Position numbers and translations under genes: made by a program. Of a DNA stretch of 64,000 nucleotides, positions 53,318 through 63,250 are shown piece by piece; the first letter of the stretch is position 1; every line of letters starts with the position of its first letter. Source of the stretch: Sphingopyxis sp. GTDB lineage: Bacteria; Pseudomonadota; Alphaproteobacteria; Sphingomonadales; Sphingomonadaceae. The stretch spans positions 3,990 to 67,989 of the forward strand of contig NZ_JAOZVW010000018.1 of NCBI RefSeq assembly GCF_025869345.1, written 5' to 3'. Under the pieces are notes generated by a model that made no database searches, was not told the DNA's origin, and worked only from the letters and a program-made list of their open reading frames with translations.

Positions 53318-55807
53318 ATGGCAATCACGCGCAAATATTGGATGTCGCTTTGCTGGGGCGTGGCGCCGCTGGCGCTGGCCGCCGTTCCCGCGCCGGTGCT
53401 GGCGCAGGACGCGCCGGAAGCCGATTCGGCCGCGGGCGGGCTCGACGAGATCATCGTGACCGCGCGCCGCGTCGACGAGCGCGCGCAGCAGGTGCCGATC
53501 GCGATCACGGCCTTCAACCAGGACAATCTGCGCGAAAAGGGCGTGAACAACGGCACCGATCTTCAGAATTACACGCCGTCGCTGTCGGTTGTCGGCGACG
53601 TTGCGCGCAATCAGGAAACCTATTCGATCCGCGGCATGGGCGGCAGCACGGGGCAGGGCACGGGCAGCGGTCCGGGCGTCGTCGGCTATTTCGCCGAAGT
53701 GCCGACCAGCGTCAGCGGACCCGGCAGCTTTTTCGATCTTGCCTCGCTTCAGGTGCTGAAGGGCCCGCAGGGCACGCTGTTCGGCCGCAACACCACCGGC
53801 GGCGCGGTGCTGCTCGAACCCATGCACCCGAAGATGGGCGTCGTCGAAGGCTATGCCGACCTGACGCTCGGCAATTATGATCGGCGCAGCGGGCAGGGCG
53901 CGCTCAATATCCCGCTGGTCGGCGACAAGCTCGCGATCCGCGTTGCCGGGCAGTTCGACAAGCGCGACGGCTATGTCCGCGATGCCGTCACGGGCTTCGA
54001 CTATCTCAACCGCAACAATTACAGCCTGCGCTTCGGCCTGCAGTTCAACCCCACCGACACGATCCGCAGCTATACTGCGGTCAGCTTCGTCAATGTGAAG
54101 GAGCATGGCGGCGGCAGCATCCTGCTCGCGGTCAATCCCGATCGGCCCTATGCCGCTTTGCTCCAGCCCTATCTGCTGGAACAGCAGGCACGCGGCGTGC
54201 GCGAGACGGCGCTCAGCGTTCCCACCCGCGAAGTCGCGAAAGCGTTTCTCGCGCTCAACAACACCGAATTCGACCTGTCGGACACGCTGACGCTGAAGAA
54301 TGTCTTCAGCTACGCGCGCACCCGCTCGACGAGCGCGACCGACCGCGATTCGACCCCGCTGCCGATCGCCGACCTGCTCGGTGCCTATCCCGGCAGCTAT
54401 AACAATAACCTGCGCACGATCACCGAGGAACTGCAGCTCCGTTATGACGACGGCACGCTGCGCATCCAGGCGGGCGGCTTTTTCCTCGACGACAAGACGC
54501 CGTCGCCGCTGACCTTCCAGACCGTCAATCCGATGCAGTTCGGCGGCATCCTCGGCGGCGGTCCGATCATTCTGCCGCCGGAGTTTCAGGCAGCGCTGGG
54601 CGTCGACGGGCCGCTGCTCCCCGCGCTCAGCCTTCAGCCGGCCGCGCGCGTCAGTGCGCAGAGCAAGGCGATCTATGCGCAGGCGCAATATAAGCTGACG
54701 CCCGACCTCACCGCGACCGCGGGTTTCCGCTGGACCTGGGACCGTTTCGGCGGCGAGATCCAGGCCTATCAGGCGGCCGAAAGCTACGACGTCTTCAATC
54801 AGCTCGCGGCCGTCGGCCTCATTACGCCCGAACAGGCGGCGCAGGTGATCGGGCTCAACGCCGATCTTTGCACCTATGACGCCTTCAAGGCGGTGGCGGC
54901 GGGCGGTTTCCCGACCCTCTATTACCCCAATTGCACGACGCCGAGCTTCAACGGCAAGAGCAACGGACCGACGTGGCAGGTCGGCCTCGACTGGCAGGCC
55001 AACCCCGACACGCTGCTCTATGTGGTGTCGCGGCGCGGCTATAAATCGGGCGCCACCAACCCGATCGTCTCACTGTTTCTTGGCGAGGAACACCCGCTGT
55101 TCGCGGTTCGGCCGGAACAGGTGACCGACCTCGAACTCGGAGTGAAGAAGGACTGGAATCTGGGCGGCGATGCCAGGGCCCGCACGAACATCTCGGCCTT
55201 CTATACCTGGTACAATGATATCCAGGTGATCCAGCGCGCGTCGATCGCGGGGTCCGACATTCTGACCAACGCCAAGAAGGCCCGGGTCATGGGGCTGGAG
55301 TTCGAGGGGCAACTCGTGCCGGTGCGCGGTCTGACGTTCAGCGCGGTCTATTCCTATAATTCGGCGAAATATCTCGAATATGATTCGATCGCGATCCCCG
55401 AAATCCCTTCGGCGCTGACCGCGGCGCAGCCGAGCCGCGACCTGTCGGGAACGCCTTTCTCCTTCGTACCCAAGCACAAGTTCAGCCTCAATGGGCGGAT
55501 CGATCTGCCGCCCGTCGAAGGGGTGGGGGAGATGGCGTTCAACGCGAACTGGACCTATCAGTCGAGCCAGCGCGTGACCCCCGAAGCGCAGCCGTTCGAC
55601 ACGATCGCGGGTTATGGCCTCGTCAACCTGCGCTTCGAGTGGAACAATATGTTCGGCGCGCCGATCGACCTCGCGGTTTACGGCACCAACATCTTCGACA
55701 AGGAATATCGCGTCACCGCCAATCCCGGTTATAATAATTCGGGTTTCATCAACTCGATCTATGGGGAGCCGGCGCAATATGGCGTGCAGGCCCGCTATCG
55801 CTTCTGA
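53318..55807 (+). CDS. TonB-dependent outer-membrane receptor 4 (sugar locus)
   Basis: An 829-residue receptor: signal peptide (MAITRKYWMSLCWGVAPLALAAVPAPVLAQ), LDEIIVTARRVDERAQQVPIAITAF, plug with LQVLKGPQGTLFGRNTTGGAV, and a long barrel ending QARYRF. GAGGGAGG (53303-53310) supports the ATG at 53318 over the one at 53311. It is the first gene of the operon with GH1, esterases, MFS, trehalase and GH3 and is controlled by the divergent LacI gene. It likely brings a glycoside into the periplasm. Confidence 0.88.
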   Translation: MAITRKYWMSLCWGVAPLALAAVPAPVLAQDAPEADSAAGGLDEIIVTARRVDERAQQVPIAITAFNQDNLREKGVNNGTDLQNYTPSLSVVGDVARNQETYSIRGMGGSTGQGTGSGPGVVGYFAEVPTSVSGPGSFFDLASLQVLKGPQGTLFGRNTTGGAVLLEPMHPKMGVVEGYADLTLGNYDRRSGQGALNIPLVGDKLAIRVAGQFDKRDGYVRDAVTGFDYLNRNNYSLRFGLQFNPTDTIRSYTAVSFVNVKEHGGGSILLAVNPDRPYAALLQPYLLEQQARGVRETALSVPTREVAKAFLALNNTEFDLSDTLTLKNVFSYARTRSTSATDRDSTPLPIADLLGAYPGSYNNNLRTITEELQLRYDDGTLRIQAGGFFLDDKTPSPLTFQTVNPMQFGGILGGGPIILPPEFQAALGVDGPLLPALSLQPAARVSAQSKAIYAQAQYKLTPDLTATAGFRWTWDRFGGEIQAYQAAESYDVFNQLAAVGLITPEQAAQVIGLNADLCTYDAFKAVAAGGFPTLYYPNCTTPSFNGKSNGPTWQVGLDWQANPDTLLYVVSRRGYKSGATNPIVSLFLGEEHPLFAVRPEQVTDLELGVKKDWNLGGDARARTNISAFYTWYNDIQVIQRASIAGSDILTNAKKARVMGLEFEGQLVPVRGLTFSAVYSYNSAKYLEYDSIAIPEIPSALTAAQPSRDLSGTPFSFVPKHKFSLNGRIDLPPVEGVGEMAFNANWTYQSSQRVTPEAQPFDTIAGYGLVNLRFEWNNMFGAPIDLAVYGTNIFDKEYRVTANPGYNNSGFINSIYGEPAQYGVQARYRF

Positions 55808-55814
55808 GCCCGGC

Positions 55815-57137
55815 ATGACGGCCGGAACCCGGTTCGACCGGCGCGAGATGATCGGCCTCGGCGCTGCGGCGGTCGCCGCCGCCGCGGCCGGCCCTCTCCG
55901 CGCGGCTCCCGCCTCGCATCCCTTCCTCTGGGGCGCCGCGACCGCGGGGCATCAGGTCGAGGGTAACAATATCAATGCCGACATCTGGCTGCTCGAGCAG
56001 GTGAAGCCGACCATCTTCGCCGAGCCGTCGGGGGATGCGTGCGACAGCCTGCACCGCTGGCGCGAGGACGTCGCGATCGTCAAGGCGCTCGGGCTCAACT
56101 GTTATCGCTTCTCGGTCGAATGGTCGCGGATCGAGCCGGCGCCGGGGCAGTTCAGCCAGGCCTGGCTCGATCATTATGCGCGTATCGTCGATCATTGCCG
56201 CGAGCAGGGGCTGGCGCCGGTCGTCACCTTCAACCATTTCACCACCCCGCGCTGGTTCGCGGCGGCGGGCGGGTGGGAGAATCCCGACGCGCCCGACCTG
56301 TTCGCGCGCTATTGCGACCGGGTCGCGCGCGCGATGGCGGCGGGGATCAGCCATGCGCTGACCTTCAACGAGCCCAATCTGGCGCTCGGCGGCAACTGGG
56401 CCATTCACCCGCTATCGCAGGCGATGCGCGATGCGGTCGCGGCTTGCTGTGCGGCGGCGGCGAAGGCGAGCGGGTCCGATCGCTTCTCGCTGCTCAACGC
56501 GGGCGATCCGGCGCCGATGATCTCCGGCGTCGTTGCCGCGCATGTCGCGGCGCGCGCGGCGATCCGCGCGGTGCGTTCGGATTTGCCGATCGGGATGAGC
56601 CTTGCCATTCCCGATAATGTCGCAGTCGGCGCGGACAGCGGGATCGAGCGCAAGCGCGCCGAAGTCTATGGCCCTTTCTTCGCGGTGATGGACAAGGATG
56701 ATTTCATCGGCGTGCAGACCTATGGCCGCGCTTTTGTCGGCGCCGACCGCGACGTCGATCCGCCCGCCGATGCGCCGAAGCGGCCGGGCGGCGGCGAATG
56801 GTTTCCCGCCGCGATCGGCAATGTCGTGCGTTATGCCTACAAGGCGACGGGGCTGCCGGTGATGGTGACCGAGAATGGCATCGACGCCGCCGACGATAGC
56901 GAACGCGAGCGTTTCATTCCCGAAGCCGTCGCCTCGGTCGAGGCGGCGCGGCACGACGGCGTGCCGGTGCTCGGCTATATCCATTGGTCGCTGCTCGACA
57001 ATTTCGAATGGATGTCGGGCTATGGCCCGAAATTCGGGCTGGTGTCGGTCGACCGGCGGACCTTCAAGCGGACGGTCAAGCCGAGCGCGAAACGGCTCGG
57101 CGCGATCGCGCGGGCGGGCGGAGTTCGGGCAGGATGA
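55815..57137 (+). CDS. GH1 beta-glucosidase with Tat-type leader
   Basis: A 440-residue glycoside hydrolase family 1 enzyme. The acid/base Glu186 is in TFNEPN and the nucleophile Glu353 in VTENG; SVEWSRIEP and HWSLLDNFEWMSGYGPKFGLV are also typical. The N-terminus FDRREMIGLGAAAVAAAAAGPLRAAP is a twin-arginine type leader, so it is probably exported to the periplasm, unlike most GH1 enzymes. The start at 55815 is 8 bp after the receptor stop. It would release glucose or a related sugar from a beta-glycoside. Its stop overlaps the next start (ATGA). Confidence 0.85.
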   Translation: MTAGTRFDRREMIGLGAAAVAAAAAGPLRAAPASHPFLWGAATAGHQVEGNNINADIWLLEQVKPTIFAEPSGDACDSLHRWREDVAIVKALGLNCYRFSVEWSRIEPAPGQFSQAWLDHYARIVDHCREQGLAPVVTFNHFTTPRWFAAAGGWENPDAPDLFARYCDRVARAMAAGISHALTFNEPNLALGGNWAIHPLSQAMRDAVAACCAAAAKASGSDRFSLLNAGDPAPMISGVVAAHVAARAAIRAVRSDLPIGMSLAIPDNVAVGADSGIERKRAEVYGPFFAVMDKDDFIGVQTYGRAFVGADRDVDPPADAPKRPGGGEWFPAAIGNVVRYAYKATGLPVMVTENGIDAADDSERERFIPEAVASVEAARHDGVPVLGYIHWSLLDNFEWMSGYGPKFGLVSVDRRTFKRTVKPSAKRLGAIARAGGVRAG

Positions 57138-58099
57138 TCCGGCCTCTTCTGGTGTTGCTGCTCGCAGCGGGGCTCGCATCGGCGACGGCGCAGGCGCAGG
57201 CGGTCAAGGCGCCATGGCCCGACTTCCTGTCGCCCGAGGCGAAGGCGGGGCTCGCCGCCGATGCCGCGCGCTCGCCCGAACCCGCGGATATCGCGGGACG
57301 CCGCGCGCGGATCGACGCGATCCAGCAGGAAATCGGCGTGCCGCGCCTCGCGCGCTATGGCGTGACGATGAAGGAGGATGCGATCGCCGGGGTTCCGGTC
57401 CGCATCTTCACTCCCGCCAAGGGCGCGGCGAAGGCGCCGGTCCTGCTCAATCTTCATGGCGGCGGCTTCATCGTCGATGCGGGGTCGATCAGCGAGAATG
57501 CCGCGGTCGCGGCGCTCACCGGCTATCGCGTCGTCGCGGTGCGCTATCGCCTGGCCCCCGAGCATGTCTTTCCGGCCGGGGTCGACGATGCGCTCGCCGT
57601 CTATCGCGCCTTGCTGGCCGACCATGATCCGGCGCGGATCGGCGTCTATGGCACGTCCGCGGGCGCGATCCTGTCGGCCGAGCTCGTCGCCCGGCTGCGC
57701 GCAGAGAAATTGCCGCAGCCCGCCGCGCTCGGCTTCTTCTCGGGCGCTGCCGACCTGTCGCGGGTCGGCGACAGCGCCGGGCTGTTCGCCGATGCATCGG
57801 GCGTCGATGCGCTGGCCGCGCTCTACGCAGGCGGACGGGCGGTGAGCGATCCGCTCGTCTCGCCGCAACGCGGCGACCTGACCGGCTGGCCCGCGACGCT
57901 CTGCCTTGCCAGCACGCGCGATTTCCTGCTGAGCGGCACCGCCGACTTCTGCCGTGCGATCGACGCGGCGGGCGCGCCCGCGAAGCTGGTGGTGTTCGAC
58001 GGGCTGCCGCACGCCTTCTGGGCCTATATCGATGCGCCCGAAAGCGATGCCGCCTTCGCCGTGATGGCGCGCTTCTTCACTGAGCGGCTGGGAGAATGA
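57134..58099 (+). CDS. Secreted HSL-type esterase 1
   Basis: A 321-residue alpha/beta hydrolase of the hormone-sensitive-lipase group. A signal peptide (MIRPLLVLLLAAGLASATAQAQA) is followed by the oxyanion motif LNLHGGGFIVDAG, the nucleophile GTSAGAILSAEL and a C-terminal GLPHAFWAY with the catalytic His. HSL enzymes cut short acyl esters. The ATG overlaps the GH1 stop. Together with esterase 2 it suggests that the imported glycoside carries acyl groups, which are removed in the periplasm. Confidence 0.83.
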   Translation: MIRPLLVLLLAAGLASATAQAQAVKAPWPDFLSPEAKAGLAADAARSPEPADIAGRRARIDAIQQEIGVPRLARYGVTMKEDAIAGVPVRIFTPAKGAAKAPVLLNLHGGGFIVDAGSISENAAVAALTGYRVVAVRYRLAPEHVFPAGVDDALAVYRALLADHDPARIGVYGTSAGAILSAELVARLRAEKLPQPAALGFFSGAADLSRVGDSAGLFADASGVDALAALYAGGRAVSDPLVSPQRGDLTGWPATLCLASTRDFLLSGTADFCRAIDAAGAPAKLVVFDGLPHAFWAYIDAPESDAAFAVMARFFTERLGE

Positions 58100-59133
58100 C
58101 CATGAGGATAGTGCTCGCCGCTGCCGCGCTCGCAGCGGCAACACCGACTGCGGCCCAGCTCGCGGTGCCGGCCTTCACCCTGCCGGTGTCGAACCAGCTC
58201 AGCGACGAGGCGCAGGCCGTGCTCCAGCGCATGGCCGCCGCGACCGCACCCGCCGACATCGCGACCGATGTTGCAAAGCAGCGCGCCTTTTACGATCGCT
58301 ACAACGACGACCGCCTCGCCGAGATGCGGAAGCATTTCCGGACCCGCGAGCAGGGCGCGGTGATGAATGGCGTCACCGTCGACATCGTCGAACCCGCGGA
58401 CGGGATCGCCAAGGGCAATGCCGCGCGCGTGCTCGTCAACGTCCACGGCGGCGCCTTCATGTGGGGGTCGGGCAGCGGCGCGCTGGTCGAGGCGATCCCG
58501 GTCGCCGCGACGATGGGCGTCAAGGTCGTGACCGTTGATTACCGCCTCGCGCCCGAGCATCGCTATCCAGCGGCGTCGGAGGACGTCACCGCGGTCTACA
58601 AGGCGCTGCTCAAAGATTATCGGCCGGAGAATATCGGCATCTACGGCTGCTCCGCGGGCGGCGTCATCACCGCGCAGGCGACCGCGTGGATACGCCGTCA
58701 GGGCTTGCCGCGCCCCGGCGCGATCGGCACCTTCTGCGGCACCGGCGCGCCCTATTCGGGGGACAGTCCGTATCTGGCCGGACCGATCACCGGCGGCGCG
58801 GCGCTGCCCGTGCCCGCGCTCCCCGACGTGCTGCCGCTGGCCTATATGCAGGATGTCCCGGCGAGCGATGCCGCTGCCTATCCGCTCGCCTCGCCGGACG
58901 AGATCAAGGCGATGCCGCCGACGCTGCTGCTCGCGGGCGGACGCGATTTCGCGGTCAGCGCGCTGACGCTCGCCGACCGGCGGCTGACGGCGGCGGGAGT
59001 GCCGAGCGAGCTTCATCTGTTCGACGGCCTGCCGCACGCCTTCTTCGTCTGGCCCGACATGCCCGAATCGATGGAAGCGTATCGGCTGATCGCCTCCTTC
59101 TTCGACCGGCATCTGGGACGAAGCGCGCGTTGA
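58096..59133 (+). CDS. Secreted HSL-type esterase 2
   Basis: A 345-residue paralogue of the preceding esterase with signal peptide (MTMRIVLAAAALAAATPTAAQ). The oxyanion motif is VNVHGGAFMWGSG, the nucleophile is YGCSAGGVITAQ and the catalytic His is in GLPHAFFVW. The two esterases share layout but differ clearly in sequence, so they may remove different acyl groups or the same group from different positions. Start and stop both overlap neighbours (ATGA; TGATG), which ties it firmly into the operon. Confidence 0.83.
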   Translation: MTMRIVLAAAALAAATPTAAQLAVPAFTLPVSNQLSDEAQAVLQRMAAATAPADIATDVAKQRAFYDRYNDDRLAEMRKHFRTREQGAVMNGVTVDIVEPADGIAKGNAARVLVNVHGGAFMWGSGSGALVEAIPVAATMGVKVVTVDYRLAPEHRYPAASEDVTAVYKALLKDYRPENIGIYGCSAGGVITAQATAWIRRQGLPRPGAIGTFCGTGAPYSGDSPYLAGPITGGAALPVPALPDVLPLAYMQDVPASDAAAYPLASPDEIKAMPPTLLLAGGRDFAVSALTLADRRLTAAGVPSELHLFDGLPHAFFVWPDMPESMEAYRLIASFFDRHLGRSAR

Positions 59134-60350
59134 TGCGAACCCGCACCATCGCCTCGCTCGCGCTCACCTATGCGCTGCTCGGCCTGCTGATGAACAGCGT
59201 CGGAACCGTCATTCTGCAATCGATCGCCCAGTTCGGGATCAGCAAGCCGATGGGATCGACGCTCGAGGCGTGCAAGGATCTGTCGGTCGTCGCCGCCTCT
59301 TTCCTGCTCGTCGCCGCGGTGCCCGCCTTCGGCTATCGCCGCTCGCTGATCGCGGTGCTCGCGGCGATGGCGGCGGCCTGCCTGCTCGCCTCCTTCGCGA
59401 CCGGCTTTGCGGCGATGCAGGCGCTGTTCGTGGCGACCGGGCTGGCGTTCGGCGTCACCAAGATCGCGACCTATTCGGCGATCGGCCTCGTCGCGCGCGA
59501 TCCCGCCGACCATGCCAGCATTACCGGCCTGATCGAGGGCGTGTTCATGGGCGGCGTTCTCGCGGGCGCGTGGATTTTCGGCTGGTTCATCGACGCGGGC
59601 GACTGGCTGCGCGTTTATTGGCTGCTCGCGGCGGTCTGCGCGCTCGCGGCCATCCTCTGGCTCGGCGTCCGGCTCGACGAGAGCATGGTTCCCGTCGACA
59701 GGGAGGGGGCTTCGGTAACGGCGGGGTGGAAGGCGATGCTTGCGCTCGCCGCGCTTCCCGCGACCGCCGCGGTGCTCGCCGCACTGTTCCTCTATGTGCT
59801 GGTCGAGCAGGGGGTCGGCACCTGGCTGCCGACCTTCAACCGCGAGATATTGCATCTGCCCGCCGCGATGAGTGTCCAGATGTCGAGCCTCTTCGTCGCC
59901 TCGCTCGCGCTCGGGCGGCTGGCGTCGGGCATCCTGCTTCGCCGCATCGACTGGCTGCCGGTGTTGCTCGCCTGCCTTGCGGCGCTGGCGCTGCTTGTCG
60001 TCGCGGCGCTGCCGCTGGCCGAAGGGGTACAGCCGCGCGCCGGGATCGGCTGGGCCAGCGCGCCCGCCGCCGCCTGGCTCTTTCCGTTGATCGGCTTCTT
60101 CCTCGCGCCCATCTATCCGACCGTCTGTTCGGTGGCGCTTAGCGCGCTGCCGCAGCAGCGCCACGCGGCGATGATCGGGCTGATCGTGATCTTCTCCGCG
60201 CTTGGCGGCACGATCGGCTCCTTCCTCGTCGGGCTCTTGTTCCAGACGCTGCCGGGGACGACCGCTTTCTATCTGCTGCTGCTCCCGATCGCGCTGGTCG
60301 CGCTTGCGCTGCCGTTCGTGCGGCGGCGGGTCGCGGGAGCGGCTGCATGA
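59133..60350 (+). CDS. MFS sugar transporter, FucP-like
   Basis: A 405-residue major facilitator with about 12 membrane segments. TYALLGLLMNSVGTVILQSIAQFGISKPMGSTLEACKDLSV and LVEQGVGTWLPTFN resemble the FucP/TsgA-like proton:sugar symporter group. It sits between the esterases and a cytoplasmic-type trehalase, so it probably carries the deacylated sugar across the inner membrane. Its ATG overlaps the esterase stop (TGATG) and its end overlaps the trehalase start. Confidence 0.82.
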   Translation: MRTRTIASLALTYALLGLLMNSVGTVILQSIAQFGISKPMGSTLEACKDLSVVAASFLLVAAVPAFGYRRSLIAVLAAMAAACLLASFATGFAAMQALFVATGLAFGVTKIATYSAIGLVARDPADHASITGLIEGVFMGGVLAGAWIFGWFIDAGDWLRVYWLLAAVCALAAILWLGVRLDESMVPVDREGASVTAGWKAMLALAALPATAAVLAALFLYVLVEQGVGTWLPTFNREILHLPAAMSVQMSSLFVASLALGRLASGILLRRIDWLPVLLACLAALALLVVAALPLAEGVQPRAGIGWASAPAAAWLFPLIGFFLAPIYPTVCSVALSALPQQRHAAMIGLIVIFSALGGTIGSFLVGLLFQTLPGTTAFYLLLLPIALVALALPFVRRRVAGAAA

Positions 60351-61870
60351 CCGCCGTCGATACCCCCGCCGGATTGTTCGGCCCGCTGTTCGCGGCGGTG
60401 CAGGAATGCGGGCTGTTCCCCGATTCCAAGACCTTCGCCGACGCGCGCCCGCGCCGCGCGCCCGCCGCGATCCTCGCCGACTGGCAGGCCGAGCAGCCCG
60501 AGGGCGGGGAGGGGCTGCGCCGCTTCGTCCTCGCCAATTTCGACCTGCCGCAGGACTGGGCCGACCCGCCGCTCGATCAGCGCCCGCTCGCCGCGCATAT
60601 CGAGGCGCTGTGGCCGCTGCTGACCCGCGCCGCGAGCGAACCCGCGCCGGGGTCGTCCGAGCTCTGGCTCCCGCACGCCTATGTCGTCCCCGGCGGGCGC
60701 TTTCGCGAGCTTTATTATTGGGACAGCTATTTCACCATGCTCGGCCTCGCGCGCTCGGGGCAGCAGCAGCTCGTCGAGAATATGATCGCCAATTTCGGCA
60801 GCCTGCTCGACCGCATCGGCCATATCCCGAACGGCACGCGCAGCTATTATGTCAGCCGTTCGCACCCGCCCTTCTTCCACCTGATGGCTGCTTTGTCGCG
60901 CGACGTCAGCGCCGAGGGCCGCCGCCAGCGGCTCGGCTGGATGGTGCGCGAGCATGAGTATTGGATGGACGGCGCGGTCGGCCTCGCGCCCGGGGCCGCG
61001 GTGCGCCGTGTCGTGCGGTTGGCCGACGGCGCGCTGCTCAACCGCTATTGGGACGACAGCGACCGCCCGCGCGACGAAAGCTGGCGCGAGGATGTCGCGC
61101 TTGCCGCCGAAGCCGAAGCGCGCGAGGCGGGGACGCTGTGGCGCGACCTGCGCGCCGCGGCCGAAAGCGGCTGGGACTTCAGCTCTCGGTGGCTCGCCGA
61201 CGGACAGAGCCTCGGCTCGATCCGCACGACGCGGCTGGTTCCGGTCGATCTCAACGCGCTGCTGTTCGGGCTCGAACAGGCGATCGCGGCCGAAGCCGAG
61301 GGGCTGGGCGACCGGGCCATGGCCGCCGATTATGCCGCCCGCGCCGAAGCCCGCGCGCGTGCCATCGCCGATCACCTGTGGCACGAAGGGGGCGGCCATT
61401 ATGCCGATTTCGATCTCGACAAAGACGCGTCCTCCGACCGCCTGACCGCGGCGGCCGCGTTTCCGCTCTTCGCCGGGCTCGCGAGCGGCGAGCGTGCGGC
61501 GCGGAGCGCGGCGGCGTTGCGGCGTCTGCTGCGGCGCGGCGGCCTGATGACGACGCTGTGCGACAGCGGGCAGCAATGGGACGCGCCGAACGGCTGGGCG
61601 CCGCTGCAATGGATCGCGATCACGGGCCTGCGCCGCTATGGCGAGACGCAGCTTGCCGATGCGATCGCCGACCGCTGGATCGCGATGGTCGAGGCGCATT
61701 ATGCCGCGACCGGCCAGCTTCTCGAAAAATATGACGTCGTCGCCTGTTCGGCGGGCTCGGGCGGCGAATATGGCACCGAAACGGGGTTCGGCTGGACCAA
61801 CGGCGTGACGCTGGAATTGCTGGCGATCCGAGATAGGAAAGCAGGAAGGAGTGGAGGCGATGATGCGTAA
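60347..61870 (+). CDS. treF: Trehalase, GH37 (cytoplasmic type)
   Basis: A 507-residue GH37 enzyme. Both family signatures are present: PGGRFRELYYWDSYF (about residues 117-131) and QWDAPNGWAPLQW. The intermediate GSEYDFSSRW-type segment ESGWDFSSRWLADG holds the catalytic Asp region and the C-terminal EKYDVV...GGEYGTETGFGWTNGV completes the fold. No signal peptide is visible, unlike TreA, so it should act in the cytoplasm after FucP-like uptake and release two glucoses from trehalose. It is coupled to the transporter by an ATGA overlap. Confidence 0.88.
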   Translation: MTAVDTPAGLFGPLFAAVQECGLFPDSKTFADARPRRAPAAILADWQAEQPEGGEGLRRFVLANFDLPQDWADPPLDQRPLAAHIEALWPLLTRAASEPAPGSSELWLPHAYVVPGGRFRELYYWDSYFTMLGLARSGQQQLVENMIANFGSLLDRIGHIPNGTRSYYVSRSHPPFFHLMAALSRDVSAEGRRQRLGWMVREHEYWMDGAVGLAPGAAVRRVVRLADGALLNRYWDDSDRPRDESWREDVALAAEAEAREAGTLWRDLRAAAESGWDFSSRWLADGQSLGSIRTTRLVPVDLNALLFGLEQAIAAEAEGLGDRAMAADYAARAEARARAIADHLWHEGGGHYADFDLDKDASSDRLTAAAAFPLFAGLASGERAARSAAALRRLLRRGGLMTTLCDSGQQWDAPNGWAPLQWIAITGLRRYGETQLADAIADRWIAMVEAHYAATGQLLEKYDVVACSAGSGGEYGTETGFGWTNGVTLELLAIRDRKAGRSGGDDA

Positions 61871-63233
61871 AGGGATGAGATTATCGTTCGCGATGCGGCT
61901 GGCGCCCGCGCTGTTGGCCTTCGCCGCGCCTATGGCGCTTCATGCGGAGGAGACCCCGGCGGTCACGCTGACATCGACGCAATCGGCGCTGGTCGCCAAG
62001 GCGGCGAAGCTCGGCGCCACCAGCCTCAAAACGCTTCCCGCGCCGGACGGCGGCTTCGTCCTCGCGGGCAAGCTCGCAGGCGACCAGTTCTCGGTCGCTT
62101 TCCCGGCGGGCTGGAAGGGCGGCGCCCTGCTTTTCGCGCATGGCTATTCGGCGCCGGGTTCGCCGGTCGCGGTGGCCGAGGACCCGCTCTCGCCCGCCGT
62201 CGGAACCAACGGCATGATGCTGAAAGTCTATCAGGACGGCTATGCCGCGGGCCACAGCGCCTATGACAAGGCGGGCATGGGGGTCGAGAGCGCGACCGAG
62301 AACACGCTCCGCCTGCGCGATTTCCTGACCAGGCTTGGTGCGAAGCGCGTGCTTGTCGCGGGCGGGTCGATGGGCGGCAATATCGTCCTGTCGCTGATCG
62401 AGCAGCATCCGAAGGCCTTTGCCGGCGCGATTTCGGCGTGCGGCGTCACCGACGGCTGGGAAAGCCTGTTCGCGCAGCTCATCGACATGCGCGCCGCTTA
62501 TAATGTGCTGACCGAAGGCACGCCCTATGCCTTGCCCGGCGAGCACGACCTGCTCAAGTCGGCCTTCCCGATGGACCCGCCCGCGGGTGAGGCGGCGAGC
62601 AGCGACGCCTTTCGTAACGGACGCATCGTGCAGATCGCCATGCCGGTGCTGATGTTGGCGCAGGCGGCGGCGGCGAACCCCGACGGGCGCGAGGCACACA
62701 TCCTGAAACAGGTCGCCTCGATCGGCGGGTTCGAGCCCGAAGTGGCCTCGATCGCCTTTCCGCTCGTCACCGTGACGCTCGGCATGGACGATCTGGGCGC
62801 GACGCTCGGCGGCAACATCTATGGCAACGTGGGCAAAGTCTATGCGAGCCCCGAGATGACGGCCGAGGAGGCCGCCGCCTTCAACGCCAAGGTCCAGCGC
62901 ATTTCGGCGGACCCGGCTGCGGTCGCCAACGCGCGCCGCTGGCATCAGGCGACCGGGCGGTTCGACGTGCCGCTGGTCACGATCCACAACCGCATCGACT
63001 CGCTCGTCCCCTACGCCCAGTCGGAGGCGCTGGGGCGCATCGTCGCGGCGGCGGGCAACGAAAAGCGGCTCGTCCAATATACGGTGCCGGGGACGAAGGC
63101 GGCGCTGCCGGTCGGCGGGGTCGAGGGCTATACGCACTGCGGCTTCTCGCCCGAACAGATGACCGCGACGTGGGAAGCGCTGAAGGGCTGGGTCGAGACG
63201 GGCAAGCGCCCTGCCGCCGACGCGGTTCGATAA
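61863..63233 (+). CDS. Secreted alpha/beta-hydrolase
   Basis: About 456 residues with a signal peptide ending near PMALHAEE. The nucleophile elbow is VAGGSMGGNIVLSLIEQ, an early oxyanion segment is LLFAHGYSAPGS, and EGYTHCGFSPEQM has the catalytic His. It resembles large prolyl-oligopeptidase-type or tannase/feruloyl-like hydrolases that lack a known substrate. The ATGs at 61860 and 61863 are both possible; GGAGG fits 61863 better. It overlaps the trehalase end by 8 bp and may be a third deacylating enzyme for the same sugar. Confidence 0.75.
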   Translation: MRKGMRLSFAMRLAPALLAFAAPMALHAEETPAVTLTSTQSALVAKAAKLGATSLKTLPAPDGGFVLAGKLAGDQFSVAFPAGWKGGALLFAHGYSAPGSPVAVAEDPLSPAVGTNGMMLKVYQDGYAAGHSAYDKAGMGVESATENTLRLRDFLTRLGAKRVLVAGGSMGGNIVLSLIEQHPKAFAGAISACGVTDGWESLFAQLIDMRAAYNVLTEGTPYALPGEHDLLKSAFPMDPPAGEAASSDAFRNGRIVQIAMPVLMLAQAAAANPDGREAHILKQVASIGGFEPEVASIAFPLVTVTLGMDDLGATLGGNIYGNVGKVYASPEMTAEEAAAFNAKVQRISADPAAVANARRWHQATGRFDVPLVTIHNRIDSLVPYAQSEALGRIVAAAGNEKRLVQYTVPGTKAALPVGGVEGYTHCGFSPEQMTATWEALKGWVETGKRPAADAVR

Positions 63234-63250
63234 GGCGCGAAGGGGCGAGC

